Of a stretch of 36,214 nucleotides of DNA, positions 17,713 to 25,591 are shown one piece after another (position 1 is the stretch's first letter; each line of letters begins with the position of its first letter). Below the pieces are notes generated by a model that saw nothing but the letters and a program-made list of their open reading frames with translations, did no database searches and was not told the origin of the DNA. The translations under genes and the position numbers were made by a program. Origin of the DNA: Salinicola rhizosphaerae (GTDB lineage: Bacteria; Pseudomonadota; Gammaproteobacteria; Pseudomonadales; Halomonadaceae); NCBI RefSeq assembly GCF_014652715.1, contig NZ_BMZI01000004.1, positions 532,225-568,438 of the forward strand, given 5' to 3'.

Positions 17713-18510
17713 ATGGATGTTTTTCACCTGGCCGCACTGGCCATCATCCAGGGGCTCACTGAATTTCTGCCCATCTCCTCGTCCGCGCATCTCATTCTTC
17801 CTTCACAGATACTGGGCTGGTCCGATCAGGGGCTGGCGTTCGACGTAGCGGTGCATATCGGCTCGCTCGGCGCCGTGCTGTTTGCTTTTCGCCACGAAGT
17901 CTGGCGAATCCTGCACGCCTGGTTCACGCAGTTCGGCAGCCGCGGGCAGACGCCCGAGAGCCGTCTAGGCTGGGCGATCATCGTCGCCACGATTCCGGCG
18001 GTCATCTTTGGGCTGGCGATCGAGGATTGGGTCGAGAGCGCGGGGCGCTCGGTACTGGTGATCGCCACCACAACGGTCGTCTTTGGCGTGCTGCTCGGTG
18101 TTGCGGACAAGCGTGGCAGCCGCGTGCAGCCGATCGAAAAGATGACGCTGAAGACTGCGTTGCTGATCGGTCTGGCGCAGGCCATCGCCCTGATTCCCGG
18201 CACCTCGCGCTCCGGTATCACCATGACGGCGGCGCTGATGCTCGGATTCACTCGCCAGGCGGCCGCGCGCTTCTCGTTTCTCCTCTCGATCCCCTTGATC
18301 CTCGCGGCGGGCTCGCTCAAAGGCCTGGAGCTGGCCCAGTCCGGCACTGCCACGCAGTGGCACGAGATCGCACTCGGCGTCGTTTTCTCGTTCGTGGCGG
18401 CCTGGCTCTGCATCAAGCTGTTTCTGGCGGCGCTCGACAAGATCGGCATGATGCCGTTCGTCGTCTACCGCATTCTGCTGGGTATCGCACTGTTCGTCTG
18501 GGCGACATGA
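17713..18510 (+). CDS. uppP: undecaprenyl-diphosphatase UppP/BacA
   Basis: The 265-residue inner-membrane enzyme removes a phosphate from undecaprenyl diphosphate, recycling the lipid carrier for peptidoglycan synthesis. Both signature motifs are intact: [14 protein letters not shown] (residues 14-27, with the catalytic Glu) and [18 protein letters not shown] (PGTSRSG at 162-168). Several hydrophobic helices are visible. Its stop TGA overlaps the ATG of rsmJ (ATGA), so translation of the two is likely coupled. Confidence 0.96.
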   Translation: MDVFHLAALAIIQGLTEFLPISSSAHLILPSQILGWSDQGLAFDVAVHIGSLGAVLFAFRHEVWRILHAWFTQFGSRGQTPESRLGWAIIVATIPAVIFGLAIEDWVESAGRSVLVIATTTVVFGVLLGVADKRGSRVQPIEKMTLKTALLIGLAQAIALIPGTSRSGITMTAALMLGFTRQAAARFSFLLSIPLILAAGSLKGLELAQSGTATQWHEIALGVVFSFVAAWLCIKLFLAALDKIGMMPFVVYRILLGIALFVWAT

Positions 18511-19301
18511 GTTCTCCCGACGACTCGGTGCTCAACTCATCCGCGCTGATCGTGGTCGGCGAGCCGCTGCAGGGGCTTGCCGAGCGCTACGGTTTGCCGT
18601 GGCAGGCGTCGGCGACGGCCGGCGGGCTGGCATTGCAGGTGGGCGATCATGGCCTGGAAATCGCCGGCGATCCGGCGATCTACGGGCACCCGGTGCGGGC
18701 CGATTTCGTTGGCGGGGCCGCGGCGCACCGACGGCGTTTCGGCGGCGGGCGAGGACAGTTGATCGCCAAGGCGTGCGGTTTCGGCAAGGGGATCGTGCCA
18801 CAGGTCGTCGACGCCACGGCGGGGCTCGGTCGCGATGCGTTCGTGCTTGCGTCGCTGGGAGCGCCAGTGCTGATGGTCGAACGCGTGGCGGCAATCCACG
18901 CGCTGCTGGCCGATGCCTTATCGCGTGCCAGCAGCGACGTCGAGATTGCCGAGATTCTGACGCGGCTCTCGCTGAGTCACGCCGACAGCGCCTCCGGTCT
19001 CCCGGCTGCGGTCGCCAGCTGGCAATACGCGCCGCAGGTCGTTCATCTCGACCCGATGTTTCCCCATCGCGACAAGTCGGCGCTGGTGAAGAAGGAGATG
19101 CGGCTTTTTCGTGAGCTTGCCGGCGAGGATGGCGACGCGCCGCGTTTGCTCGAGGCAGCGCTGGACATCGCCACTCACCGCGTCGTGGTCAAGCGCCCGC
19201 GCAAGGCGCCGCCGATCGAGGGTCCGGCACCGCAGCACGTGATCGGAGGCAAGACCAGCCGATATGACCTCTACGTGCATCGCTCATTGAAAGGCGCCTG
19301 A
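18507..19301 (+). CDS. rsmJ: RsmJ, 16S rRNA (guanine1516-N2)-methyltransferase
   Basis: The 264-residue methyltransferase modifies G1516 of 16S rRNA. It has the RsmJ SAM-binding motif [19 protein letters not shown], the catalytic-loop motif [19 protein letters not shown] and the C-terminal [12 protein letters not shown]. The ATG at 18507 overlaps the uppP stop by four bases, which fixes the start: the frame is open far upstream inside uppP, but that part is a shadow of uppP. Confidence 0.93.
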   Translation: MSSPDDSVLNSSALIVVGEPLQGLAERYGLPWQASATAGGLALQVGDHGLEIAGDPAIYGHPVRADFVGGAAAHRRRFGGGRGQLIAKACGFGKGIVPQVVDATAGLGRDAFVLASLGAPVLMVERVAAIHALLADALSRASSDVEIAEILTRLSLSHADSASGLPAAVASWQYAPQVVHLDPMFPHRDKSALVKKEMRLFRELAGEDGDAPRLLEAALDIATHRVVVKRPRKAPPIEGPAPQHVIGGKTSRYDLYVHRSLKGA

Positions 19302-19349
19302 GCGTGCCTGCTCGACCGCTGGCGACGACTCAGGCGTTGCCGGTGCGTC

Positions 19350-19793
19350 CTACTGCCGTTTGAGCGTCATGTCGGCACCGGAAGGCATGGCCTGCATGCC
19401 GGTATCCAGCACTTCCAGGTCGCCGTTGTCTAACGGACGCAGATAGTAGATGGTATTCCCGCCGGCGCCCTTGAGTTCGTAGACGATGGGCAATTGCTGG
19501 GGGCCTGCGCCCTCGAGTACCAGATAGTTGCCCTTGGTCACCATCGGCTCCGCACTCTTGCCCTGATACAGGCTTCTCAGCACATAGGCGCCACCAGTGT
19601 CGTCCATGTTCATCATCTGCAGGTCGACGTTGATACCGGAGCAATCCGCGCAGGGTAGTACCCCTTCATACTCTCCGGCGGCCTTCTCGTAGGGGGAGGG
19701 CGGTGTGCTCGAGCAAGCGCTCAAGGCCATGCCGAGAACCAGGCCCAATGCCAGCGAGCGGGCGGGTGCGATTGACCGTCCATGCATTTTCAT
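19350..19793 (-). CDS. NlpE-like envelope lipoprotein
   Basis: The 147-residue protein has a lipoprotein signal peptide (charged start, hydrophobic stretch, lipobox LSAC) and the NlpE N-terminal-domain motif YEGVLPCADCSGI with a CxxC pair, then a beta-rich lipocalin-like part ending in LEVLDTGMQAM. In E. coli NlpE senses surface contact and faulty lipoprotein sorting and activates Cpx; it is also named for copper tolerance. This copy contains only the N-terminal domain and lacks the C-terminal OB-fold. I chose the ATG at 19793 because the first ATG at 19808 lies on the ribosome site AAGGAAAGG. It converges on rsmJ with 48 bp between. Confidence 0.85.
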   Translation of the reverse strand: MKMHGRSIAPARSLALGLVLGMALSACSSTPPSPYEKAAGEYEGVLPCADCSGINVDLQMMNMDDTGGAYVLRSLYQGKSAEPMVTKGNYLVLEGAGPQQLPIVYELKGAGGNTIYYLRPLDNGDLEVLDTGMQAMPSGADMTLKRQ

Positions 19794-19907
19794 AGCCCTT
19801 TCCTTCATTAGAAAAGTTGGATAAACCCTCGGCTCCAGTATAGGCGGTGTGCCGTCAAGCGAGCCGTTACCCGACTTTTTGACGAAAGACGATGGCCGGC
19901 GCCGGAC

Positions 19908-21218
19908 TCAGCTAGCGCCGAGAAGAGGAAGCCATAGCGCCAGTGCGACGAGGGTGGTCAGCAGCACAGGCGGCGTGATCAGCAGGCCAACCTTCATGTA
20001 TTGCCCCCAGCCGATGCGATGTCCTTTGCCCGCCAGCACGTGCAGCCACAACAGCGTTGCCAGGCTGCCGATCGGCGTGAACTTGGGGCCGAGATCGTTG
20101 CCGATCACGTTGGCGTAGATCATCAGCTCGCGGATCAGTGGCGGCACTTGCGCGTGATCGATCGCGAGTGCGCCGACCAGCGTTGCCGGCATGTTGTTCA
20201 TCACCGAGGCGAGCAGCGCACTGGCAAAGCCGGTGCCGACCGTCGCGACCAGCGCTCCCCGGTGACCCAGCCACTCCAGCCCATGAACGACCAGGTCGGT
20301 CAGCCCTGCATTGCCAAGCCCATAGACCACTAGGTACATGCCGATCGAGAACCATACGATCTGCCACGGGGCGTTCTTCAGCGCATGTCCGACCGATACC
20401 TGGGCGCCCCGGCCGCGCGACCACCAGCGCCCGGCAATCACGATCAGCACCAGCGCGGCGGAGCCGGTCACCACGGCGATCGGGATCGCCCACGCTGCCG
20501 TCACGAAATAGGCCGCGAGCAGCAGGGCGAGCAGCGGGAAGGCAGCCCGGAAGACGAGCGGATCGCGAATCGCCGAGCGCGGCGTATCCAGAGCGTCCAG
20601 CGCGTAGCGTCGCGGCACGCGGCGGCCGAAGGCGAGCCAGAGCACGCCCAGCGTCGCCGCCAGCGAGACCAGGTCGACCGGGACCATGACCGCGGCATAG
20701 CGCGAGAAGGAGATCTCGAAGAAGTTGGCGCTGACGATGTTGACCAGGTTCGAGATCACCAGCGGCAGGCTGGTGGTATCGGCCACGAAGCCGGTCGCGA
20801 TGATGAAGGCCAGCGCGGCGACGGGCGAGAAGTCGAGTCGTACGAGAATCGCCAGTACGATCGGTGTCAGCAGCAGTGCCGCACCGTCGTTGGCGAAGAA
20901 GGCGGCGATGATCGCGCCCAGCATCACCACCAGCGGGAACAGCAGGTGCCCACGGCCGTTGCCCCAGCGGGCGACGTGCAGAGCGGCCCAGGCGAAGAAT
21001 CCCGCTTCGTCCAGAATCAGCGAAATGATGATCAGGGCGACGAAGGTGAAGGTGGCGTCCCAGACGATGTCCCAGACAACGCCGACATCGCTCCAGCCGA
21101 CCACGCCGGTCACCAGCGCCAGCAGGGCGCCGCCCATGGCGCTCCAGCCGATGCCGAGCCCTCGCGGCTGCCAGATCACCAGAATCAGCGTTGCGATGAA
21201 AATCGCCAGTGCCAGCAT
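19908..21218 (-). CDS. arsB: ArsB arsenite efflux permease
   Basis: The 436-residue inner-membrane protein of the ArsB/NhaD superfamily has about twelve hydrophobic segments and ArsB signature stretches: TFTFVALIIISLILDEAGFF, FFANDGAALLLTPIVLAI, SLPLVISNLVNIVSANFF and the C-terminal VIGNDLGPKFTPIGSLATLLW. It exports As(III)/Sb(III) in exchange for protons, alone or with an ArsA ATPase; no arsA is present here. It is the last gene of the minus-strand ars cluster, preceded by arsR and the frameshifted arsC. GGGAG lies ten bases ahead of the ATG. Confidence 0.95.
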   Translation of the reverse strand: MLALAIFIATLILVIWQPRGLGIGWSAMGGALLALVTGVVGWSDVGVVWDIVWDATFTFVALIIISLILDEAGFFAWAALHVARWGNGRGHLLFPLVVMLGAIIAAFFANDGAALLLTPIVLAILVRLDFSPVAALAFIIATGFVADTTSLPLVISNLVNIVSANFFEISFSRYAAVMVPVDLVSLAATLGVLWLAFGRRVPRRYALDALDTPRSAIRDPLVFRAAFPLLALLLAAYFVTAAWAIPIAVVTGSAALVLIVIAGRWWSRGRGAQVSVGHALKNAPWQIVWFSIGMYLVVYGLGNAGLTDLVVHGLEWLGHRGALVATVGTGFASALLASVMNNMPATLVGALAIDHAQVPPLIRELMIYANVIGNDLGPKFTPIGSLATLLWLHVLAGKGHRIGWGQYMKVGLLITPPVLLTTLVALALWLPLLGAS

Positions 21219-21391
21219 GCTCGCTCCCTGAAGGTTCGGTCGTTGCCCTGATCGGGGCGGTGTAAAACTGCGTCATTGCCGACGAGTGTCTCGATATCGA
21301 TCGGCTCGAGATGGGCCATGACGACATTCGGCAGGGACTCGGCAAGCGTGCCCTGAAGATCAGCGGGACTATCGTGTGAGGAGTGGTTCAC
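21185..21391 (-). CDS. possible small protein between arsC and arsB
   Basis: A 68-codon frame begins with GTG at 21391, overlapping the arsC stop in the four-base junction GTGA, and has a strong ribosome site GGAGG seven bases upstream, inside the end of arsC. Third codon positions are mostly G or C, as in real genes here. The product (VNHSSHDSPADLQGTLAE..., PIDIETLVGNDAVL) is polar, without membrane segments or a recognised domain. It ends 33 bases inside arsB in another frame, which is a point against it. It could be a genuine small ars-operon protein, or a device to couple arsB translation. Confidence 0.4.
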   Translation of the reverse strand: MNHSSHDSPADLQGTLAESLPNVVMAHLEPIDIETLVGNDAVLHRPDQGNDRTFRERACWHWRFSSQR

Positions 21392-21799
21392 GTCTTTGCC
21401 TCCGGGGCGTGAACGGTCTCGCCATCTTCCTTGGTGAAACTCGCCACCGGATTGGCCAGCAGTGCGAAAACTTTCTCCGACGGGCGGCACAGTGCCGCGC
21501 CCTTGTCGGTCACCACGATAGGCCGGTTGATCAGGATCGGATGCGCGAGCATCGCATCGATCAGTGCATCGTCGCTCAACGCCGGGTCGTCGAGCCCGAG
21601 TTCCTCGAACGGCGTTCCCTTGCGGCGTAATAGATCGCGCGGCGAGAGTGCCATCGCCGTCAGCAGTGCTTCCAGTCGTTCACGATCCGGGGGTGTTTCG
21701 AGGTAGTGGATCACGTCGGGCGTTTCTCCCGAGGCTTCGATCATGGCCAAGGTGTCGTGACGTGCCGCAGGCGGGGTTGTGGTAGATCACGGGATTCAT
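21388..21799 (-). pseudogene. arsC: arsenate reductase arsC, frameshifted
   Basis: ArsC reduces arsenate to arsenite using glutathione/glutaredoxin. The start is normal (MNPVIYHNPACGTSR, catalytic Cys11) from the ATG at 21799, with GGAG seven bases upstream. After Arg15 the expected codons for Asn-Thr-Leu-Ala-Met-Ile are CGA-nnC-ACC-TTG, but the sequence reads CGA-C-ACC-TTG, so two bases are missing near 21754-21755. The rest (IHYLETPPDRERLEALL, LIDAMLAHPILINRPIVV, LCRPSEKV, ASFTKEDGE) is intact in the shifted frame to the stop at 21388. The gene overlaps arsR by four bases (ATGA). As written it cannot make full-length enzyme; an assembly error or a recent mutation would both fit. Confidence 0.85.
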
Positions 21800-22158
21800 G
21801 AGTTGTCTCCTCGGCGCTGCTTGGTTGGGCCGCAGGCGCCCATCGGCAGGGTGAGCCTGTCGCACACTTCGGGATGGCCGGCGCAGCAGTCGCTGACCAG
21901 AAAGCCGATCAGCTCGCCCATCTCGGCCAAGTTTGCGCGATAGATGATCGAGCGACTCCGACGCTGCGACGCGATCAGCCCGGCACGGGCGAGCACGGCC
22001 AAGTGCGCCGACATCGTGTTGTGCGGCACGGCTAACCGGCGAGCGATCTCGCCAGCCGCCAGCCCGGTCGGTTCATGGCGAATCAGCAGGCGAAAGGCGT
22101 CGAGACGCGTCTGCTGGGAGAGCGCGGCGAAGCTGTCGATGGCATTTTGAGTTTCCAT
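21796..22158 (-). CDS. arsR: ArsR-family arsenic-responsive repressor
   Basis: The 120-residue winged-HTH repressor controls the ars operon and is released by As(III)/Sb(III). The DNA-binding helices lie at about 34-65 (AGEIARRLAVPHNTMSAHLA). It lacks the ELCVCDL metal site of the E. coli plasmid ArsR; instead it has a C-terminal trio Cys91, Cys92, Cys99 (DCCAGHPEVC), as in the Acidithiobacillus-type ArsR. I chose the ATG at 22158, the normal family start. No Shine-Dalgarno sequence is visible and a CATAAT -10 lies only ten bases upstream, so the mRNA may be nearly leaderless. Its stop overlaps the arsC start. Confidence 0.92.
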   Translation of the reverse strand: METQNAIDSFAALSQQTRLDAFRLLIRHEPTGLAAGEIARRLAVPHNTMSAHLAVLARAGLIASQRRSRSIIYRANLAEMGELIGFLVSDCCAGHPEVCDRLTLPMGACGPTKQRRGDNS

Positions 22159-22161
22159 GTG

Positions 22162-22175
22162 TCCAAGATTATGGA
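22162..22175 (-). promoter_or_regulatory. arsR operator overlapping the -10 element
   Basis: TCCA-AGATTA-TGGA is an inverted repeat that covers the probable -10 hexamer CATAAT (22173-22168 on the minus strand) of the arsR promoter. A repressor bound here would exclude RNA polymerase, which fits autorepression by ArsR. The -35 region is unclear. Confidence 0.45.
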
Positions 22176-22273
22176 TATGTCTGGCGTGCGGCAAGAGAGA
22201 CTTTTCGAGAAGCGAGAAGCGAAACGAGGTAAAGGGAATCGGCGTTTACAAGGCGAGGAGCGAATTCTGGACT

Positions 22274-22302
22274 TTGTCGGAACGCCAGGTGCCGGCTACG
22301 CT
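22274..22302 (+). promoter_or_regulatory. RpoS-like promoter of the CsbD-type gene
   Basis: TTGTCG (22274-22279) and TACGCT (22297-22302) are 17 bp apart; with flanking bases the -10 reads GCTACGCTCAA, close to the stationary-phase consensus KCTAYRCTTAA. It lies about 56 bases upstream of the ATG. Confidence 0.5.
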
Positions 22303-22357
22303 CAAGTGTGCTGCGGGAGCAACCCGCTAAGCCGTAGACACTGTCAAGGAGATCGAC

Positions 22358-22609
22358 ATGTACGAAGATCAGGTCAAAGGACGTACCGAAGAACTCAAGG
22401 GTCATGCCCAGGAAGCGGCAGGTCGCTTCACCGAAGATGACGACATGCGCAGTGAAGGCAAGGCGCGTCAGGTTGCCGGCAAAGTGCAGGCCAACTATGG
22501 CGAGACGCTCGACAACGTGCGCGAGGCGACCGTCAAGAACCCGATCAGCGCGCTGGCGATCGCCGGCGGCGTGGGTGTTTTCCTAGGTATCCTGCTCGGG
22601 CGGCGCTAA
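22358..22609 (+). CDS. CsbD-like protein with C-terminal glycine-zipper membrane anchor
   Basis: The 83-residue protein has an N-terminal CsbD-like segment (VKGRTEELKGHAQEAAGRFT, then EGKARQVAGKVQANYG), a short stress-induced helical module, followed by a DUF883/ElaB-type anchor (NPISALAIAGGVGVFLGILL, ending GRR). Plain CsbD proteins such as E. coli YjbJ are soluble and lack the anchor, so this form should be tethered to the inner membrane. AAGGAG precedes the ATG, and an RpoS-like promoter lies upstream. The stop codon TAA is part of the CTAA target duplication of the MITE-like element that follows, so the insertion stopped exactly at the end of the coding sequence. Confidence 0.85.
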   Translation: MYEDQVKGRTEELKGHAQEAAGRFTEDDDMRSEGKARQVAGKVQANYGETLDNVREATVKNPISALAIAGGVGVFLGILLGRR

Positions 22610-22756
22610 GGAAACACTGCATAAATGTCTGCGCGAGCGAATCGCTGCGTTGCGTGGTACTCGAACACTCGCCTAACCCCATGTTATTTCTCGTGTTCTG
22701 TGTTCCATGCGCCTTGCACTTCATCTCGCTCGTCGATTTATTCAGCGCTTCCCTAA
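22606..22756. mobile_element. MITE-like element, IS5-type ends, with CTAA target duplication
   Basis: A 143-bp element (22610-22752) is flanked by direct CTAA repeats (22606-22609 and 22753-22756). Its ends are inverted repeats: left GGAAACACTGCATAAAT, right (reverse complement) GGAAGCGCTGAATAAAT. The similarity continues inward (GAGCGA in both arms; TGGTACTCGAACAC against TGGAACACAGAACAC), so the whole element is an imperfect palindrome able to fold into a long hairpin. It has no coding capacity. GGAAG-type ends and a 4-bp YTAR duplication are features of the IS5 family, so a full IS5-like element elsewhere in the genome would be the source of transposase; that is inference. Confidence 0.75.
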
Positions 22757-23182
22757 GCGTCGGTGATTCGGCCCCATGGTGGCTCCGCGCGAGCCGCCAT
22801 TCCGTGTCAAGGCTTGGCCCGCTCGGCCTTTCTCGTCTTCATCTTTTCCTGTCTCGCCATTCTCCTGTCCCGCTACTCTCCTGGTCCGCAGCTTGCGCCT
22901 GCTCCTCCTCATTGGCCCGCTGCCACAGCGATGACATGGCCGCTCGGTGCGGTGACATCGAGAGAGTTTCACAGTTGACGTGAAAAATACTTGAGGCCAG
23001 CCTTTTGGAAAGCGATCATCTGCGCCCTCACGCCTTGCCGTCTCGAGGCGCGAACCAAGACCGGGGTGGCATCGGGTCGGGGTGCGCTAGGCCGTCAGCT
23101 CCATGGAGATGACGGACCGCAAGTTGCCCACTACCGATAAGACCTTACTAACGTTGACTTTTCCCGATCTGGAATCGAATTC
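22757..23182. other. intergenic region before the carboxynorspermidine genes
   Basis: I see no gene here. An inverted repeat at 22776-22800 (ATGGTGGCTC-CGCGC-GAGCCGCCAT, one wobble pair, no T tract) may be the displaced weak terminator of the CsbD-type gene. A pyrimidine-rich stretch (about 22820-22900) and a promoter at 23124-23151 complete the region. Confidence 0.45.
23124..23151 (+). promoter_or_regulatory. probable promoter of the carboxynorspermidine genes
   Basis: TTGCCC (23124-23129) and TACTAA (23146-23151) are spaced by 16 bp, about 32 bases ahead of the ATG at 23183. Confidence 0.35.
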
Positions 23183-24382
23183 ATGAGCAAAGTCCTGATT
23201 ATTGGCGCCGGTGGCGTCGGCGGCGTCGTCACGCACAAGTGCGCGCAGCATCCTGAGGTTTTCACCGAGATCTGTCTCGCCAGCCGCAACGAGGCCAAGT
23301 GCAAGGCAATTGCCGAGCAGCTGCCGCGATCCATTCAGACCGCCAGCGTCGATGCCGATGATGTCGATGCCCTGGTCGCGTTGATCGAGTCGTTCAAACC
23401 GGACGTGCTGATCCATGTGGCGCTGCCGTATCAGGATTTGACCATCATGGAAGCGTGCCTGCGCACGGGCGTGCCGTATCTCGACACCGCCAACTACGAG
23501 CATCCCGATGAGGCGAAGTTCGAATACAAGGAGCAGTGGGCGTTCCAGGAGCGCTACCAGAAGGCCGGTAACATGGCCACGCTGGGTTGTGGCTTCGATC
23601 CGGGCATGACCAATATCTACTGCGCCTATGGCCAGAAGAACCTGTTCGACGAGATCCACCGAATCGACATTCTCGATGCCAACGGTGGCGATCACGGCTA
23701 TCCGTTCGCGACCAACTTCAATCCAGAGATCAACATTCGCGAGATCACCGCGAACGGTCGCTACTGGGAGAAGGGCGAGTGGGTCGAGACCGCGCCGCTG
23801 GCCGAAAAGCGCAAGTTCGATTTCGACGGCATCGGCGAGAAGGACATGTACCTCCTCTATCACGAGGAGCTCGAGTCGCTGGCACAGAACATCAAGGGCA
23901 TCGAGCGCATTCGCTTCTGGATGACCTTCTCCGAGAAGTACATCACTCACCTCAAGGTGCTCGAGAACGTCGGCATGACCAGCATCGAGCCGATCAACGT
24001 CAATGGCGCCGAAGTTTCGCCGCTGCAGTTCCTGAAGTCGGTGCTGCCTGACCCGGCATCGCTCGGCCCGCGTACCAAGGGCAAGACCAATATCGGCGTC
24101 ATCCTCGACGGCATCAAGGACGGCAAGCGGCGCAAGGTCTACATCTACAACATCTGCGATCACGAGCAGTGCTACGCCGAGGTGAAGTCCCAGGCGATTT
24201 CCTACACCACCGGCGTGCCGGCGGTGACGGGCGCGATGTTGATGCTGGAAGGAATCTGGAAGGGCGAGGGCGTTTTCAACGTCGAGCAGCTCGATCCGAA
24301 CCCGTTCATGGAGCGCATCGGCGAGATGGGGCTGCCGTGGCAGATGGTCGAGCTCGATCCTGAATCCGATCCGCTGGCCTGA
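23183..24382 (+). CDS. carboxynorspermidine/carboxyspermidine synthase
   Basis: The 399-residue saccharopine-dehydrogenase-fold enzyme condenses L-aspartate semialdehyde with diaminopropane or putrescine, using NADPH, to give carboxynorspermidine or carboxyspermidine. It has the N-terminal nucleotide loop LIIGAGGVGGVV and family stretches VALPYQDLTIMEACL, GCGFDPGMTNIYCAYG, DANGGDHGYPFATNFNPEIN and YTTGVPAVTGAMLM. The next gene, only three bases downstream, encodes the matching decarboxylase, which makes the assignment firm. Which polyamine is made (spermidine or norspermidine) depends on the diamine available and cannot be told here. The ribosome site GGAA is modest. Confidence 0.93.
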   Translation: MSKVLIIGAGGVGGVVTHKCAQHPEVFTEICLASRNEAKCKAIAEQLPRSIQTASVDADDVDALVALIESFKPDVLIHVALPYQDLTIMEACLRTGVPYLDTANYEHPDEAKFEYKEQWAFQERYQKAGNMATLGCGFDPGMTNIYCAYGQKNLFDEIHRIDILDANGGDHGYPFATNFNPEINIREITANGRYWEKGEWVETAPLAEKRKFDFDGIGEKDMYLLYHEELESLAQNIKGIERIRFWMTFSEKYITHLKVLENVGMTSIEPINVNGAEVSPLQFLKSVLPDPASLGPRTKGKTNIGVILDGIKDGKRRKVYIYNICDHEQCYAEVKSQAISYTTGVPAVTGAMLMLEGIWKGEGVFNVEQLDPNPFMERIGEMGLPWQMVELDPESDPLA

Positions 24383-24385
24383 CCG

Positions 24386-25543
24386 ATGGCTGACAGCGAC
24401 ATGCCATTCGACATCGGAGCCTGCCCGTCGCCGGCCTACGTGGTCGACGACGCGCTGCTGATTCGGAACCTCGAACTGCTCGCCCGCGTGCAGGCTGAGA
24501 GCGGCGCGAAGATTCTGCTGGCGCTGAAGGGCTTCGCCATGTGGGATACGTTCCCGCTGGTCAGCCGTTATCTGGTCGGCACCACGGCCAGCGGGCAGGA
24601 CGAAGCGCGTCTCGGCGCGGAAACGTTCGGCGGCGAGGTGCACTGCTATTCGCCGGCATACACCGCGCCCGAGATGGATGTGGTGCTGCGCTACGCGGAT
24701 CACTTGAGTTTCAACTCGCCCGGCCAGTGGCGCTACTTCCGCCAGACGGTGGAAGCGTCGCCGCGGCGCGTCTCGTGCGGGCTACGGGTCAACCCGGAGC
24801 ACTCCACGGGCGAGGTCGCGCTCTACGACCCCTGTGCGCCGGGGTCGCGTCTCGGAACCCGCCTGGCACAGCTTGGCCCTGACGATCTCGAGGGCCTGGA
24901 GGGGCTGCACTTCCACACGCTGTGTCAGCAGAACAGTGATGCGCTGGAAGCGACGCTGGCTGCGTTCGAGGCGAAGTTCGGTGGTTATCTCGGCCAGATG
25001 CGCTGGGTCAATTTCGGTGGCGGCCACCACATCACGCGTCCGGATTATGATGTCGCGCGGCTGATTCGCCTGATCCGCGATTTCAAGGCGCGCTATCCGC
25101 ACCTGGACATCTATCTGGAGCCGGGAGAAGCGATCGCGCTCAATACCGGATTTCTGGTCGCCACGGTGCTGGATATCGTCGATAACGATGGCCCCATCGC
25201 GATTCTGGACACGTCCGCGACGGCGCACATGCCGGATGTGCTGGAGATGCCGTATCGTCCAGAGATCATCGGTGCGGGCGAGCCAGGGGAGAAGGCGCAC
25301 ACCTTCAAGCTCGGCGGCACGACCTGCCTGGCAGGTGACGTGATCGGCGATTACTCGTTCGATGCGCCGCTCCAGATCGGCGATCGGCTGATGTTCACCG
25401 ACATGGCGCACTACACCATGGTCAAGACCACGACGTTCAACGGCATCCGCTTGCCTTCGATCTGTCGTGTCGACGCTGCAACCCGCGCGGTGCGCACGGT
25501 CAGAAGCTTCGGCTATGTGGACTACATGCAGCGGCTCAGTTGA
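24386..25543 (+). CDS. nspC: carboxynorspermidine decarboxylase
   Basis: The 385-residue PLP enzyme of the alanine-racemase-fold decarboxylases removes CO2 from carboxy(nor)spermidine. Lys48 in LLALKGFAMW is the expected PLP lysine; GGGHHITRPDYD binds the phosphate, and DTSATAHMPDVLEMPYRP and GTTCLAGDVIGDY, with the catalytic Cys, are typical of NspC. The start lies three bases after the synthase stop with no clear Shine-Dalgarno sequence, so translation is probably coupled. A strong terminator follows. In Vibrio cholerae the product norspermidine feeds biofilm signalling through NspS/MbaA; no such receptor is seen here. Confidence 0.94.
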   Translation: MADSDMPFDIGACPSPAYVVDDALLIRNLELLARVQAESGAKILLALKGFAMWDTFPLVSRYLVGTTASGQDEARLGAETFGGEVHCYSPAYTAPEMDVVLRYADHLSFNSPGQWRYFRQTVEASPRRVSCGLRVNPEHSTGEVALYDPCAPGSRLGTRLAQLGPDDLEGLEGLHFHTLCQQNSDALEATLAAFEAKFGGYLGQMRWVNFGGGHHITRPDYDVARLIRLIRDFKARYPHLDIYLEPGEAIALNTGFLVATVLDIVDNDGPIAILDTSATAHMPDVLEMPYRPEIIGAGEPGEKAHTFKLGGTTCLAGDVIGDYSFDAPLQIGDRLMFTDMAHYTMVKTTTFNGIRLPSICRVDAATRAVRTVRSFGYVDYMQRLS

Positions 25544-25565
25544 CCCGCCCTTGATCGCCAAACGA

Positions 25566-25591
25566 TGCCCCGCTTAGGCGGGGCATTTTTT
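25566..25591 (+). terminator. rho-independent terminator of nspC
   Basis: TGCCCCGC-TTAG-GCGGGGCA is a perfect 8-bp stem with a tetraloop followed by TTTTTTATT. It ends the two-gene polyamine operon. Confidence 0.93.

Noticed and set aside
19912-21345. 477-codon minus-strand frame overlapping arsB
   Set aside because: It is Arg-rich and in the wrong frame; arsB in the neighbouring frame has the membrane helices and motifs.
21388-21799. programmed frameshift in arsC
   Set aside because: No slippery heptamer or downstream stimulatory structure is visible at the junction, and arsC genes are not known to use recoding; a plain two-base deletion or sequence error is simpler.
22610-22752. MITE-like element as a small RNA or terminator of the CsbD gene only
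   Set aside because: The flanking CTAA duplication and IS-like inverted ends fit transposition better, though it could still act as a terminator.
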